This document shows positions 1 through 8,151 of a stretch of 64,000 nt of DNA, piece after piece (the stretch's first letter is position 1; each line of letters opens with the position of its first letter). Below the pieces are notes generated by a model that was not told the DNA's origin, did no database searches, and saw nothing but the letters and a program-made list of their open reading frames with translations. Both the position numbers and the translations under genes were made by a program. Source of the DNA: Pseudomonas sichuanensis (GTDB lineage: Bacteria; Pseudomonadota; Gammaproteobacteria; Pseudomonadales; Pseudomonadaceae); NCBI RefSeq assembly GCF_003231305.1, contig NZ_QKVM01000002.1, forward strand, positions 1 through 64,000, given 5' to 3'.

Positions 1-6
1 GCGAAA

Positions 7-23
7 GGGCCGCGCAGCGGCCC
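7..23. terminator. GC-rich hairpin at the left edge
   Basis: A perfect 7-bp inverted repeat (GGGCCGC, 3-nt loop, GCGGCCC) lies at the extreme left edge. No T-run follows it inside the window. It may be the end of a transcript arriving from outside, but its partner gene is not visible. Confidence 0.35.
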
Positions 24-45
24 CATGCGGTGACCGCAAGATCTG

Positions 46-59
46 CTGATACAAATCAA
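46..59 (+). promoter_or_regulatory. Anr/FNR box upstream of hemN
   Basis: CTGAT-ACAA-ATCAA matches the FNR/Anr consensus TTGAT-N4-ATCAA at nine of ten defined bases. It lies about 60 bp before the hemN start, where an activator site would sit. hemN is a known member of Anr regulons in pseudomonads, and anr is the next gene downstream, so oxygen-limited induction of hemN by Anr is the simple reading. Confidence 0.75.
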
Positions 60-121
60 CACGACTTCTTGCTCACGTCCCTAGACTCCGGACACTGCTG
101 CTCTATCCGGGGACTGCCCAC

Positions 122-1504
122 ATGCTCGACGACCTACGCTGGGACGCCGACCTGATCCGTCGTTACGATCTGGCCGGGCCACGCTACACCTCCTACCCTA
201 CCGCCGTGCAACTGCATGGCGAAGTGGGCTCGTTCGACCTGCTCCACGCCCTGCGCGAGAGCCGTCGGGCCACGCGCCCGCTGTCGCTGTACGTGCACGT
301 ACCGTTCTGCGCCAACATCTGCTACTACTGCGCCTGCAACAAGGTCATCACCAAGGACCGCGGCCGCGCCGCGCCCTACCTGCAGCGCCTGGAACAGGAA
401 ATCCAGCTGGTCGCCTGCCACCTGGACCCCAAGCAGCGCGTCGAGCAGCTGCACTTCGGCGGCGGCACCCCGACCTTCCTCAGCCACGTGGAACTGCGCC
501 AGCTGATGGCGACCCTGCGCCAGCACTTCAACCTGCTGGACGATGACTCCGGTGATTACGGCATCGAGATCGATCCGCGCGAGGCCGACTGGTCGACCAT
601 GGGGCTGCTGCGCGAGCTGGGCTTCAACCGCGTCAGCCTCGGCGTGCAGGACCTCGACCCGGCGGTGCAGCGCGCGGTCAACCGCCTGCAGAGCCTGGAA
701 CAGACCCGCACCCTGATCGAAGCGGCGCGCACCCTGCAGTTCCGCTCGATCAACCTCGACCTGATCTACGGCCTGCCCAAGCAGACCCCGGAAGGTTTCG
801 CCCGCACTGTCGAGGAAGTGATCCGCCTGCAACCCGATCGCCTGTCGGTGTTCAACTACGCCCACCTGCCCGAACGCTTCATGCCGCAGCGGCGCATCGA
901 CAGCAACGACCTGCCGGCCCCCGCGGCCAAACTGGAGATGCTGCACGCCACCATCGACCAGCTGACCGCCGCCGGCTATCGCTACATCGGCATGGACCAT
1001 TTCGCCCTGCCCGACGACGAACTGGCCATCGCCCAGGAAGAAGGCACCCTGCAGCGCAACTTCCAGGGGTACACCACCCATGGCCATTGCGACCTGATCG
1101 GCCTGGGGGTCTCGGCCATCAGCCAGATCGGCGACCTGTACTGCCAGAACAGCAGCGACCTCAACACCTACCAGGACACCCTGTCCACCGCGCAACTGGC
1201 CACCCAGCGCGGCCTGCTGTGCAACCAGGACGACCGTCTGCGGCGGGCAGTGATCCAGCAACTGATCTGCCATTTCGAGCTGGACTTCGAGCAGATCGAA
1301 CAGCAATTCACCATCGACTTTCGCGGCTACTTCAACGACATCTGGCCGCAATTGCACGCCATGCAGCGCGACGGCCTGATCAGCCTCGACAGCAAAGGCA
1401 TCCGCATCCTGCCAGCCGGCCGCCTGCTGGCGCGCTCGGTGTGCATGGTCTTCGACGCTTACCTCGCGCAACAGAATCGTCAGCGCTTCTCGCGGGTGAT
1501 CTGA
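122..1504 (+). CDS. hemN: Oxygen-independent coproporphyrinogen III dehydrogenase
   Basis: A radical-SAM enzyme of haem biosynthesis that decarboxylates coproporphyrinogen III to protoporphyrinogen IX without oxygen. The 460-aa length is typical of HemN. The cluster-binding signature is visible as C63-x3-C67-x2-C70-x-C72, followed by the GGGTP motif near residue 115 that contacts S-adenosylmethionine. The C-terminal HemN-specific domain is complete. The ATG at 122 is preceded by an Anr box at 46-59, which fits expression under low oxygen. anr follows in the same direction. The N-terminal YTSYPT motif distinguishes true HemN from the related HemW. Confidence 0.95.
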   Translation: MLDDLRWDADLIRRYDLAGPRYTSYPTAVQLHGEVGSFDLLHALRESRRATRPLSLYVHVPFCANICYYCACNKVITKDRGRAAPYLQRLEQEIQLVACHLDPKQRVEQLHFGGGTPTFLSHVELRQLMATLRQHFNLLDDDSGDYGIEIDPREADWSTMGLLRELGFNRVSLGVQDLDPAVQRAVNRLQSLEQTRTLIEAARTLQFRSINLDLIYGLPKQTPEGFARTVEEVIRLQPDRLSVFNYAHLPERFMPQRRIDSNDLPAPAAKLEMLHATIDQLTAAGYRYIGMDHFALPDDELAIAQEEGTLQRNFQGYTTHGHCDLIGLGVSAISQIGDLYCQNSSDLNTYQDTLSTAQLATQRGLLCNQDDRLRRAVIQQLICHFELDFEQIEQQFTIDFRGYFNDIWPQLHAMQRDGLISLDSKGIRILPAGRLLARSVCMVFDAYLAQQNRQRFSRVI

Positions 1505-1598
1505 GGCGATTGAGGCGTTTCACCGCATGGACAGCCCGCCTTCAGGGGCACACTATGGACAGTCGAAAGGTACCGGAAACATCCACTCCGGGCCGCCG

Positions 1599-1627
1599 CC
1601 AGCATGCACCAAACAAGTGCATGCTGG
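1599..1627 (+). promoter_or_regulatory. Long perfect hairpin between hemN and anr
   Basis: Perfect 11-bp inverted repeats (CCAGCATGCAC and GTGCATGCTGG) flank a 7-nt loop CAAACAA. No U-run follows, so it is not a standard intrinsic terminator. It lies 65 bp before the anr start and would be part of the anr leader RNA, or a hemN 3' processing stem. Confidence 0.5.
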
Positions 1628-1691
1628 CCTCCAGCCTATGCCGTGGGTTACCCTTACGGCTTATGTGTGCTTTCCCACAAGGATCGAAGAA

Positions 1692-2426
1692 ATGTCCGAG
1701 CCAGTAAAACTGCGCCCACACAACCAGGCCCACTGCAAGGATTGCAGCCTGGCCCCCCTGTGCCTGCCCCTGTCCCTCAACCTCGAGGACATGGATGCAC
1801 TGGATGAAATCGTCAAACGCGGCCGCCCATTGAAAAAAGGCGAATTCCTGTTCCGCCAAGGTGACAATTTCGGCTCGGTTTACGCAGTCCGCTCCGGCGC
1901 CCTCAAGACCTTCAGCTTAAGCGACGCCGGCGAGGAACAGATCACCGGCTTCCACCTGCCCAGCGAGCTGGTCGGCCTGTCCGGCATGGACACCGAGGCC
2001 TATCCGGTGTCGGCCCAGGCTCAGGAAACCACCTCGGTGTGCGAGATCCCCTTCGAACGCCTGGATGAGCTTTCGGTACAACTGCCGCAATTGCGCCGCC
2101 AACTGATGCGGGTGATGAGCCGCGAGATCCGCGACGACCAGCAGATGATGCTGCTGCTGTCGAAGAAAACCGCCGACGAGCGCATCGCCACCTTCCTGGT
2201 CAACCTGTCCGCGCGCTTCCGCGCCCGTGGTTATTCGGCCAACCAGTTCCGCCTGAGCATGTCGCGCAACGAGATCGGCAACTACCTGGGCCTGGCCGTG
2301 GAAACCGTCTCGCGGGTGTTCACCCGCTTCCAGCAGAACGGCCTGCTCAAGGCCGAGGGCAAGGAAGTGCATATCCTCGACCCGATCCAGCTGTGCGCGC
2401 TGGCCGGTGGTGCAATGGAGGCCTGA
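1692..2426 (+). CDS. anr: Oxygen-sensing CRP/FNR-family regulator Anr
   Basis: The global anaerobic transcription regulator of pseudomonads, which binds a [4Fe-4S] cluster and activates genes with TTGAT-N4-ATCAA sites. The start was placed at 1692, giving 244 aa beginning MSEPVKLR as in known Anr/Fnr; the frame is open further upstream but that extension is not family-like. Cluster cysteines C15, C18, C24 and C117 are present. The cyclic-nucleotide-like beta-roll spans about 40-140 and the winged helix-turn-helix, with the recognition-helix sequence [10 protein letters not shown], lies near the C-terminus. A leader hairpin sits at 1599-1627. Its expected target, hemN, is directly upstream. 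Confidence 0.93.
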   Translation: MSEPVKLRPHNQAHCKDCSLAPLCLPLSLNLEDMDALDEIVKRGRPLKKGEFLFRQGDNFGSVYAVRSGALKTFSLSDAGEEQITGFHLPSELVGLSGMDTEAYPVSAQAQETTSVCEIPFERLDELSVQLPQLRRQLMRVMSREIRDDQQMMLLLSKKTADERIATFLVNLSARFRARGYSANQFRLSMSRNEIGNYLGLAVETVSRVFTRFQQNGLLKAEGKEVHILDPIQLCALAGGAMEA

Positions 2427-2449
2427 CAAAGGCCGGATGCGGGTATACT
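2423..2449 (+). promoter_or_regulatory. Possible sigma-70 promoter for apt
   Basis: CTGACA (2423-2428) and TATACT (2444-2449) resemble -35 and -10 hexamers, with a short 15-bp spacer. The -10 is good; the -35 overlaps the end of anr. A weak assignment based on motif and position only. Confidence 0.35.
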
Positions 2450-2480
2450 GGCGCCTTGGTTTTTCCAGGATACCCGCACC

Positions 2481-3029
2481 ATGCACAGCGACACTTTCGA
2501 CCTCAAAGCCCTGATTCGCCCGGTAGTGGACTTCCCCAAACCGGGGGTCATCTTCCGCGATATCACCCCGTTGTTCCAATCGCCGCGTGGGCTGCGCTAC
2601 GTCGCTGACCAGTTCATCGAGCGCTATGTCGAGGCCGAGTTCAGCCATATCGGTGCCATGGATGCGCGGGGCTTCCTGATCGGCTCGATCATCGCCCACC
2701 AGTTGAACAAGCCGCTGATCCTGTTCCGCAAGCAAGGCAAGCTGCCGGCCGACGTGCTGTCGGAGGGCTACCAGACCGAGTACGGCGAAGCCTTCCTCGA
2801 AGTGCATGCCGACAGCCTGTGCGAAGGGGATTCGGTGCTGATCTTCGATGACCTGATCGCCACCGGCGGCACCCTGCTGGCGGCAGCCAACCTGGTGCGC
2901 CGCACCGGGGCACAGGTGTTCGAGGCCGCAGCGATCATCGATCTGCCGGAGCTGGAAGGCTCGCGCCGGCTGCAGGCGGCCGGGGTGCCGACCTTCTGCC
3001 TGACCGAGTTCTCGCTAAGCGAATACTGA
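2481..3029 (+). CDS. apt: Adenine phosphoribosyltransferase
   Basis: A purine-salvage enzyme that converts adenine and PRPP to AMP in the cytoplasm. The 182-aa length is normal. The PRPP-binding loop [12 protein letters not shown] is visible near residues 121-132, and the N-terminal block [13 protein letters not shown] is the usual Apt signature. It is separated from anr by 54 bp and faces recR across an inverted REP pair. It is probably transcribed alone. Confidence 0.96.
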   Translation: MHSDTFDLKALIRPVVDFPKPGVIFRDITPLFQSPRGLRYVADQFIERYVEAEFSHIGAMDARGFLIGSIIAHQLNKPLILFRKQGKLPADVLSEGYQTEYGEAFLEVHADSLCEGDSVLIFDDLIATGGTLLAAANLVRRTGAQVFEAAAIIDLPELEGSRRLQAAGVPTFCLTEFSLSEY

Positions 3030-3045
3030 GTCAAGGTTCAGAACG

Positions 3046-3101
3046 ATCGCGGGGCAAGCCGGCTCTCACGTATACCCGTGGGAGCGGGCTTGCCCCGCGA
3101 T
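3046..3101. repeat. Inverted REP pair between apt and recR
   Basis: Two head-to-head copies of the P. putida-type REP (ATCGCGGGGCAAGC and its reverse complement) sit between convergent genes. Together they could form a long hairpin and act as a transcription stop for both neighbours. Confidence 0.85.
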
Positions 3102-3114
3102 GCTTTGCAAAGAC

Positions 3115-3717
3115 TTACAGCGAAATCGGCCTGCGCCCGGCAAACGCATGGGCCAAGGTCCCGCCATCCACCAGCTCCAGCTCCCCACCCAACGGCACAC
3201 CATGGGCGATGCGCGTGGCGCTCAAGCCCTTCTCGGCCAGCAGCTGGGCGATGTAGTGGGCCGTCGCCTCACCCTCCACCGTGGGGTTGGTCGCCAGGAT
3301 CACTTCACTGAAGGTGCCCTGCTCTTCGATCCGCGCCATGAGCTGCGGAATACCGATCGCATCCGGCCCCAGGCCATCGAGCGGCGACAGGTGCCCCTTG
3401 AGCACGAAGTAACGGCCACGATAGCCGGCCTGCTCCACTGCAAACATGTCCATCGGCCCTTCGACCACGCACAGCTGGCTGTCATCACGGCGCGGGTCGG
3501 CGCACTGCGGGCACAGCTCCTGCTCGGTCAGGGTCCGGCACTGGCGGCAATGGCCAACGCCGTCCATGGCCTGGCTCAGGGCCTGGGCCAGGCGCGTGCC
3601 GCCACTGCGGTCGCGTTCGAGCAGTTGCAGGGCCATGCGCTGGGCGGTTTTCTGGCCGACGCCGGGCAGAATGCGCAGGGCGTCGATCAGTTGGCGGATC
3701 AGGGGGCTGAAGCTCAT
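3115..3717 (-). CDS. recR: Recombination protein RecR
   Basis: A component of the RecFOR pathway that helps load RecA at single-stranded gaps. The 200 aa show a helix-hairpin-helix near residues 10-30 ([13 protein letters not shown]), a four-cysteine zinc motif (CRQC...CPQC, about 57-72) and a Toprim domain. The genes run dnaX, ybaB, recR on this strand with short gaps, the widespread replication/repair operon order. Confidence 0.96.
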   Translation of the reverse strand: MSFSPLIRQLIDALRILPGVGQKTAQRMALQLLERDRSGGTRLAQALSQAMDGVGHCRQCRTLTEQELCPQCADPRRDDSQLCVVEGPMDMFAVEQAGYRGRYFVLKGHLSPLDGLGPDAIGIPQLMARIEEQGTFSEVILATNPTVEGEATAHYIAQLLAEKGLSATRIAHGVPLGGELELVDGGTLAHAFAGRRPISL

Positions 3718-3805
3718 GTATGCGGGCCTGCCAGTTCAGGAAACAGAATGAACAAGGGAGCAACGACCGCCTGGCCGTTGCTCCCCCGGGGTAACGCGAC
3801 GCCGA

Positions 3806-4141
3806 TCAGAACGGCATCTTGAAGCCAGGCGGCAGCTGCATGCCGGCAGTCATGCCGCCCATCTTCTCCTGGCTACTCTGCTCGATCTTGCGCACGGCAT
3901 CGTTGAGCGCGGCGGCGATCAGGTCTTCGAGCACTTCCTTGTCGTCGGCGTCAGCCGACATCAGGCTGTCATCGATGCTGACGCGCTTGACGTCGTGGCG
4001 ACCGGTCATCACCACGCTGACCAGGCCACCGCCGGACTGGCCGGTGACTTCGGCGTTAGCCAGCTCTTCCTGCATCTTCTGCATCTTTTCCTGCATCTGC
4101 TGGGCCTGCTTCATCAGGCCGGCCATGCCACCTTTCATCAT
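3806..4141 (-). CDS. ybaB: YbaB/EbfC-family nucleoid-associated protein
   Basis: A small dimeric DNA-binding protein encoded between dnaX and recR in most gammaproteobacteria. The start was set at 4141 ([12 protein letters not shown]), giving 111 aa as in Pseudomonas homologues; an in-frame ATG eight codons upstream adds a non-conserved leader. The N-terminal helix is Met/Gln/Lys rich ([16 protein letters not shown]) and the conserved core [10 protein letters not shown] is present. Its exact role is unsettled in the family; nucleoid binding is the usual description. Confidence 0.93.
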   Translation of the reverse strand: MMKGGMAGLMKQAQQMQEKMQKMQEELANAEVTGQSGGGLVSVVMTGRHDVKRVSIDDSLMSADADDKEVLEDLIAAALNDAVRKIEQSSQEKMGGMTAGMQLPPGFKMPF

Positions 4142-4168
4142 GGGGGTATACCTCGATTGGTTCATGTA

Positions 4169-4196
4169 ATGCGGCCGCGCACAGGGCCGGCCGCAT
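4169..4196. other. Hairpin between dnaX and ybaB
   Basis: Perfect 8-bp arms ATGCGGCC and GGCCGCAT with a 12-nt loop lie in the 64-bp gap between dnaX and ybaB. No U-run follows on the minus strand, so it is probably an mRNA-stabilising or attenuating stem inside the operon, not a full stop. Confidence 0.45.
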
Positions 4197-4205
4197 GGTT
4201 ATCCG

Positions 4206-6269
4206 TTATTGGCCCTGGCTGGCCAGGGCATCCACAGGCTCAATAGTATCCTGGCGCACCGTTGCGCCGAACTGCTGGATCATCTGCTGGATCAATGGAT
4301 CCTGCTCGATCGACAGCACCGCGTCATGCTGGCGTTCGGCGCGCTTGCGGGACGCGGCCTGGGCCGGGGTTTCCTGCTCCGGGCGAATCAGTTCGATCTT
4401 GAGCCGGATGTCGCGCCCCAGCTGCTGGTTGAGCGCATCGTTGAGGCGGCGCTGTTGCGTGCTGTTGAACAACGCGCCTTGGCCCGGGTCCAGGTGCAGC
4501 AGCCAGTCGTCGCCATCGGCGGCGATCAAGGTACAGTTCGCGGCGATGTTGCCTGTCATACCCGAGACAGGCAACTGTGGGAATAATTCCAGCCATTGCA
4601 GGGCCAGGCCCGTGGCGGGCCGAGCGGCCGGCAGAGGTTCGGGCGCCTTGGCGGGCTGGTCTTCCTGCACATGCTCGGCCAGCTCATCGAGGTAACTGAA
4701 GCCCGCCGGGTCGCTGTCCGCGACATAGTAGTCTTCGTCCGCCGGTGGCTCATCGTCGCGGTCCATGCCCGCCGGGTTGTACGCAGACGGATCGAAGGGC
4801 GGCTCGTCGTAGCCCGGCTGGCTGCTGGCGGGCTCGACAACGGCAGCCTCGACCACCACGGGCTCGGGCTGTGGCACGGCGGCGACTGGCACAGGCGGTG
4901 CAGAGGGCTCTTCCCAGGGCAGGTCTATCACTGCCTCGACGACAGGTTCAGGCTCAGGCATGGGCGCCGGGGCTGGCTCTGGCTCTGGCTGCGCGACAGG
5001 CGCTTCAGCCACGGCCTCGGCGACGACAGGCGCCTCCACCGGGGCCTGAACGGCGACTGGCGCGACAACAGGCTCAACGGGCGCTGCGACGGCAACTGCC
5101 GCAGCTGCCACCGGTGGGGCCGGATCAGCTGTGGCCTGGCTGATCCCCACCGGCTTTAGTACCGGCTTCGGTGCATCGTCGCTGTCGGCCGGGCGGAACG
5201 CCAGCATGCGCAGCAGGACCATTTCGAAGCCGCCACGCGGGTCGGGGGCCAACGGCAGGTCGCGACGGCCGATCAGGCCCATCTGGTAGTAGAACTGTAC
5301 GTCCTCGGCGGGCAGTGCCTGGGCCAGCGCCAGCACCCGATCACGGTCGCCCTGGCCGTTGTCGACCGCCTCGGGCAGCGCCTGGGCGATGGCCACACGG
5401 TGCAGCACGTTGAGCATTTCCGAGAGCACGCCGTTCCAGTCCGGCCCCTGCTCGGCGAGGTGGCGCACCGCTTCCAGCAATGCCCGGGCATCGCCGTCGA
5501 GCAGTGCCTGCAGCACACCGTATACCTGGCCATGGTCGAGCGTGCCGAGCATGGCCCGCACATCAGCCGCCAGCACCTTGCCTTCGCCAAAGGCGATGGC
5601 CTGGTCGGTCAGGCTCATGGCGTCGCGCATCGAGCCGTCGGCGGCGCGGCCCAGCAACCACAGGGCGTCGTCTTCGAACGGCACGTTCTCGGCGCCCAGC
5701 ACATGGCTGAGGTGCTCGACCACCCGCTCCGGGCTCATGTTCTTCAGCGAGAACTGCAGGCATCGCGACAGGATGGTTGCCGGCAGCTTCTGCGGGTCGG
5801 TGGTGGCGAGGATGAACTTGACGTAGGGCGGCGGCTCTTCCAGCGTCTTCAACAAGGCGTTGAAGGAGTGGGTCGAGAGCATGTGCACTTCGTCGATCAG
5901 GTAGACCTTGAAGCGCCCGCGGCTGGGGGCGTACTGCACGTTGTCGAGCAGCTCGCGGGTATCTTCGACCTTGGTGCGGCTGGCGGCGTCGATCTCGATC
6001 AGGTCGACGAAACGGCCTTCGTCGATCTCCCGGCACACCGAGCAGGTACCGCAGGGCGTGGAGGTGATACCGGTTTCGCAGTTCAGGCACTTGGCGATGA
6101 TCCGCGCGATGGTGGTCTTGCCCACCCCACGGGTGCCGGTGAACAGGTACGCATGGTGCAGGCGCTGGTTGTCCAGGGCGTTGATCAAAGCCTTGAGCAC
6201 ATGGGTCTGGCCGACCATTTCGCGGAACGAGCGCGGACGCCATTTACGTGCAAGAACCTGATAACTCAT
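4206..6269 (-). CDS. dnaX: DNA polymerase III subunit tau (and gamma)
   Basis: The clamp-loader ATPase and organiser of the replisome. The start at 6269 gives 687 aa beginning MSYQVLARKWRPRSF, the universal DnaX N-terminus; an upstream in-frame ATG is not supported. Walker A GTRGVGKTTIAR (~45-56), zinc cysteines between ~64 and ~79, and a DEVH-type Walker B (LIDEVHML) are visible. A long Ala/Pro/Val/Glu linker covers roughly 380-560, followed by the tau-specific C-terminal domain. I did not locate a convincing slippery site for a frameshifted gamma form. Confidence 0.95.
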   Translation of the reverse strand: MSYQVLARKWRPRSFREMVGQTHVLKALINALDNQRLHHAYLFTGTRGVGKTTIARIIAKCLNCETGITSTPCGTCSVCREIDEGRFVDLIEIDAASRTKVEDTRELLDNVQYAPSRGRFKVYLIDEVHMLSTHSFNALLKTLEEPPPYVKFILATTDPQKLPATILSRCLQFSLKNMSPERVVEHLSHVLGAENVPFEDDALWLLGRAADGSMRDAMSLTDQAIAFGEGKVLAADVRAMLGTLDHGQVYGVLQALLDGDARALLEAVRHLAEQGPDWNGVLSEMLNVLHRVAIAQALPEAVDNGQGDRDRVLALAQALPAEDVQFYYQMGLIGRRDLPLAPDPRGGFEMVLLRMLAFRPADSDDAPKPVLKPVGISQATADPAPPVAAAAVAVAAPVEPVVAPVAVQAPVEAPVVAEAVAEAPVAQPEPEPAPAPMPEPEPVVEAVIDLPWEEPSAPPVPVAAVPQPEPVVVEAAVVEPASSQPGYDEPPFDPSAYNPAGMDRDDEPPADEDYYVADSDPAGFSYLDELAEHVQEDQPAKAPEPLPAARPATGLALQWLELFPQLPVSGMTGNIAANCTLIAADGDDWLLHLDPGQGALFNSTQQRRLNDALNQQLGRDIRLKIELIRPEQETPAQAASRKRAERQHDAVLSIEQDPLIQQMIQQFGATVRQDTIEPVDALASQGQ

Positions 6270-6401
6270 CAAAAAACCATCGTGACCGGAGCGGGCGGAA
6301 AGAGCGCTAATGCTAGCGGAGCGAGGGGGAAATTGCACCCTGCGGATCTCGTCTAAGCTCAGCAGCAGGCATAGCTACGGGCTGATCAGGGAGGATGAGA
6401 C

Positions 6402-7169
6402 GTGCGGCGAGCCTTGGCCCTCCTGTGGTTATGCAGTGCATATAGCCTGGCCGAGCCGCCAGTGTTGCGCTTTTCCGTGGCCGAGAGCTGGAGCATGCCG
6501 CTGATGCGCATCGAGCAGGGGCAGCCGGTGGAGGGCATTCTGTTCGAGCTGATGCAGGCTGCGGCCCGCGAAGCGGGGGTACGGGCGCAGTACCATGTGA
6601 TGGCCCGGCTGCGATTGCAGGAGGCCATGGAGAACGGCGACATCGACGTGCGCTGTTACGTCTCCACCCAATGGCTGACCAGCCGCCCCGGCGATTACCT
6701 GTGGAGCATCCCGCTCATCGAGCAGCGCGACCTGCTGGTCGGCCGCCCCGGCGACAGCGCCACTAGCGCCGACGCCCTCCCCCCACAGGCGCTGGGCACC
6801 GTGCTGGGCTACAGCTACCCCACCCTCGCCCCACTGTTCGCCCGCGGCCAGCTGCAGCGCGAAGACAGCCGCAATCAGGAGCTGGCCCTGCAAAAGCTGC
6901 TGGCCGGGCGCTATCGGCATGCCGTGAGCAACCAGCTGTCGCTGCAATGGTTCAACCGTGGGCTGCCGGCGGCAAAACAACTGCGTGGGCTGGCGGTGCT
7001 GGAAGAACAGGCGCTGAGCTGCATGGTGCGCAACGATCCGGCGCTACCGACACAGGCGGTGCTCAGGGCGTTTGTGAGGCTCAAGCAATCCGGGGAAGTC
7101 GAACGGATCATCGCTCGTTACACCCAAGCGCTTGCCGCGCCACCGTTCGCCGACAGCAAAGACCCCTAG
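6402..7169 (+). CDS. Periplasmic solute-binding protein, family 3-like
   Basis: A 255-aa exported protein. The GTG start at 6402 has a strong Shine-Dalgarno (AGGGAGG at 6388-6394), and the N-terminus MRRALALLWLCSAYSLA is a clear signal peptide. The mature part has the layout of amino-acid-type binding proteins (early FSVAESW strand, 'FELMQAAAREAGV' helix, C-terminal 'SGEVERIIARYT' end). No ABC permease or ATPase gene is adjacent, so it may be an orphan binding or sensing protein. The ligand cannot be told from sequence. Confidence 0.75.
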   Translation: MRRALALLWLCSAYSLAEPPVLRFSVAESWSMPLMRIEQGQPVEGILFELMQAAAREAGVRAQYHVMARLRLQEAMENGDIDVRCYVSTQWLTSRPGDYLWSIPLIEQRDLLVGRPGDSATSADALPPQALGTVLGYSYPTLAPLFARGQLQREDSRNQELALQKLLAGRYRHAVSNQLSLQWFNRGLPAAKQLRGLAVLEEQALSCMVRNDPALPTQAVLRAFVRLKQSGEVERIIARYTQALAAPPFADSKDP

Positions 7170-7660
7170 CCTGCGAGCCACAGCGCCCCGAGTGCGGCCA
7201 GGTACAGACCACAGCCGAACACGCAATGCGTTGCCAGGCTGCGCAAGCAGCTCTTAACCGGCGCCGGCGTATTGGCGGCAAAGTACCCCGCGCCCAATGC
7301 CGGCTGTATCACGCACAACGGCACCAGCACCGAGACGACCCCGAACGACAACGCCGGAAGCAGCGCAGGCTGACGCAGCCACGCCTGCCCGGCCAACGCG
7401 ATCAGCAGGCCGGCAAACAGCAGCCCGGTGGCATAGTGCAGCAGCCAACCCCACGCCCGCTCACCGCGAATTGGCTCGGCCTTGCCGATCGCTGCGTGCC
7501 GCCAGCGCCCTTCCAGCAAATGCCCCGCCCAGCGGCCGACCATGGCGTAGTTCAGGGTCGTAACACCCAGGCGCCTGAGCAGCAGCGTCCACAGGTCCAT
7601 CAGCAGCGTGGCGCCGATACCGATGAACAGGATGGAGTAGATCAATGAGGAGACGGTCAT
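7166..7660 (-). CDS. DUF2938-family integral membrane protein
   Basis: A 164-aa hydrophobic protein with about four predicted membrane segments (early ILFIGIGATLLMDL, a pair in the middle, and a C-terminal VFGCGLYLAALGALWLA). The sequence 'LLMDLWTLLLRRLGV' and overall layout match DUF2938 proteins, whose function is unknown. It is divergent from a MerR-type regulator, with a symmetric operator in the shared promoter region, so it is probably that regulator's target. Its stop overlaps the 3' end of the binding-protein gene on the other strand by 4 bp. Confidence 0.75.
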   Translation of the reverse strand: MTVSSLIYSILFIGIGATLLMDLWTLLLRRLGVTTLNYAMVGRWAGHLLEGRWRHAAIGKAEPIRGERAWGWLLHYATGLLFAGLLIALAGQAWLRQPALLPALSFGVVSVLVPLCVIQPALGAGYFAANTPAPVKSCLRSLATHCVFGCGLYLAALGALWLAG

Positions 7661-7714
7661 GGCGAATGCCCTGGGCAGATTGACGGAAATGGTCTTTGCC
7701 GAGCAGCATGCAAG

Positions 7715-7730
7715 TTGAAGTCAACTTCAA
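7715..7730. promoter_or_regulatory. MerR-type operator in divergent promoter
   Basis: TTGAAGT-CA-ACTTCAA is a perfect 7-bp inverted repeat between the divergent DUF2938 and merR-like genes. On the minus strand a TTGACT -35-like hexamer overlaps its edge, which is the usual arrangement for MerR proteins that bind an over-long spacer. Confidence 0.65.
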
Positions 7731-7745
7731 GTCAAGGGGCCCCAG

Positions 7746-8147
7746 ATGGATATTGCCGATGTCGCCAGGCGCAGTGGCGTGCCGGCTTCGACCTTGCGCT
7801 ACTACGCCAACAAGGGCCTGCTCACGGCATTGTCCGGCCGGGGTCAGCGCCGTCAGTTCCCGGCCGACACGCCCGAACGCCTGGCGCTGATCGCCCTGGG
7901 CCAGGCAGCCGGGTTTTCGCTGGATGAGGTGGCGGCGATGCTGGCCGAGCAGCAGGTCGACCGGCAATTGCTGCTGGCCAAGGCCGACGAGATCGACCAG
8001 CGGATCAGGCGCCTGCAGGCGATGAGCAAGGGGTTGCGCCATGCGGCGGTGTGCCCCGAGGAGCATCACCTGCAGTGCCCGACCTTCCAGCGCTTGATGA
8101 AGGTGTCCGCCAGCCAGGGCAGGCCCGCCCGAGCGCCGCGCAAGTGA
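7746..8147 (+). CDS. MerR-family transcription regulator
   Basis: A 133-aa regulator. The N-terminal winged helix is typical (MDIADVARRSGVPASTLRYYANKGLL), followed by the 'RRQFPADTPERLALI' wing and the long dimerisation helix (~75-105). The C-terminus carries two cysteines (about 110 and 117, CPEEHHLQC), which could bind metal or sense thiol stress; the ligand is not known. It lies 15 bp downstream of a palindromic operator and diverges from the DUF2938 membrane protein, implying autoregulation and control of that gene. Confidence 0.85.
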   Translation: MDIADVARRSGVPASTLRYYANKGLLTALSGRGQRRQFPADTPERLALIALGQAAGFSLDEVAAMLAEQQVDRQLLLAKADEIDQRIRRLQAMSKGLRHAAVCPEEHHLQCPTFQRLMKVSASQGRPARAPRK

Positions 8148-8151
8148 GCCT

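Noticed and set aside
1527..1691. 55-codon upstream extension of anr
   Set aside because: It would include the leader hairpin, and known Anr proteins start at MSEPVKLR; no ribosome-binding site favours the earlier start.
4206..6269. Programmed frameshift site for DnaX gamma
   Set aside because: I found no convincing A-rich slippery heptamer with a following stem in the frame, so no gamma product is claimed.
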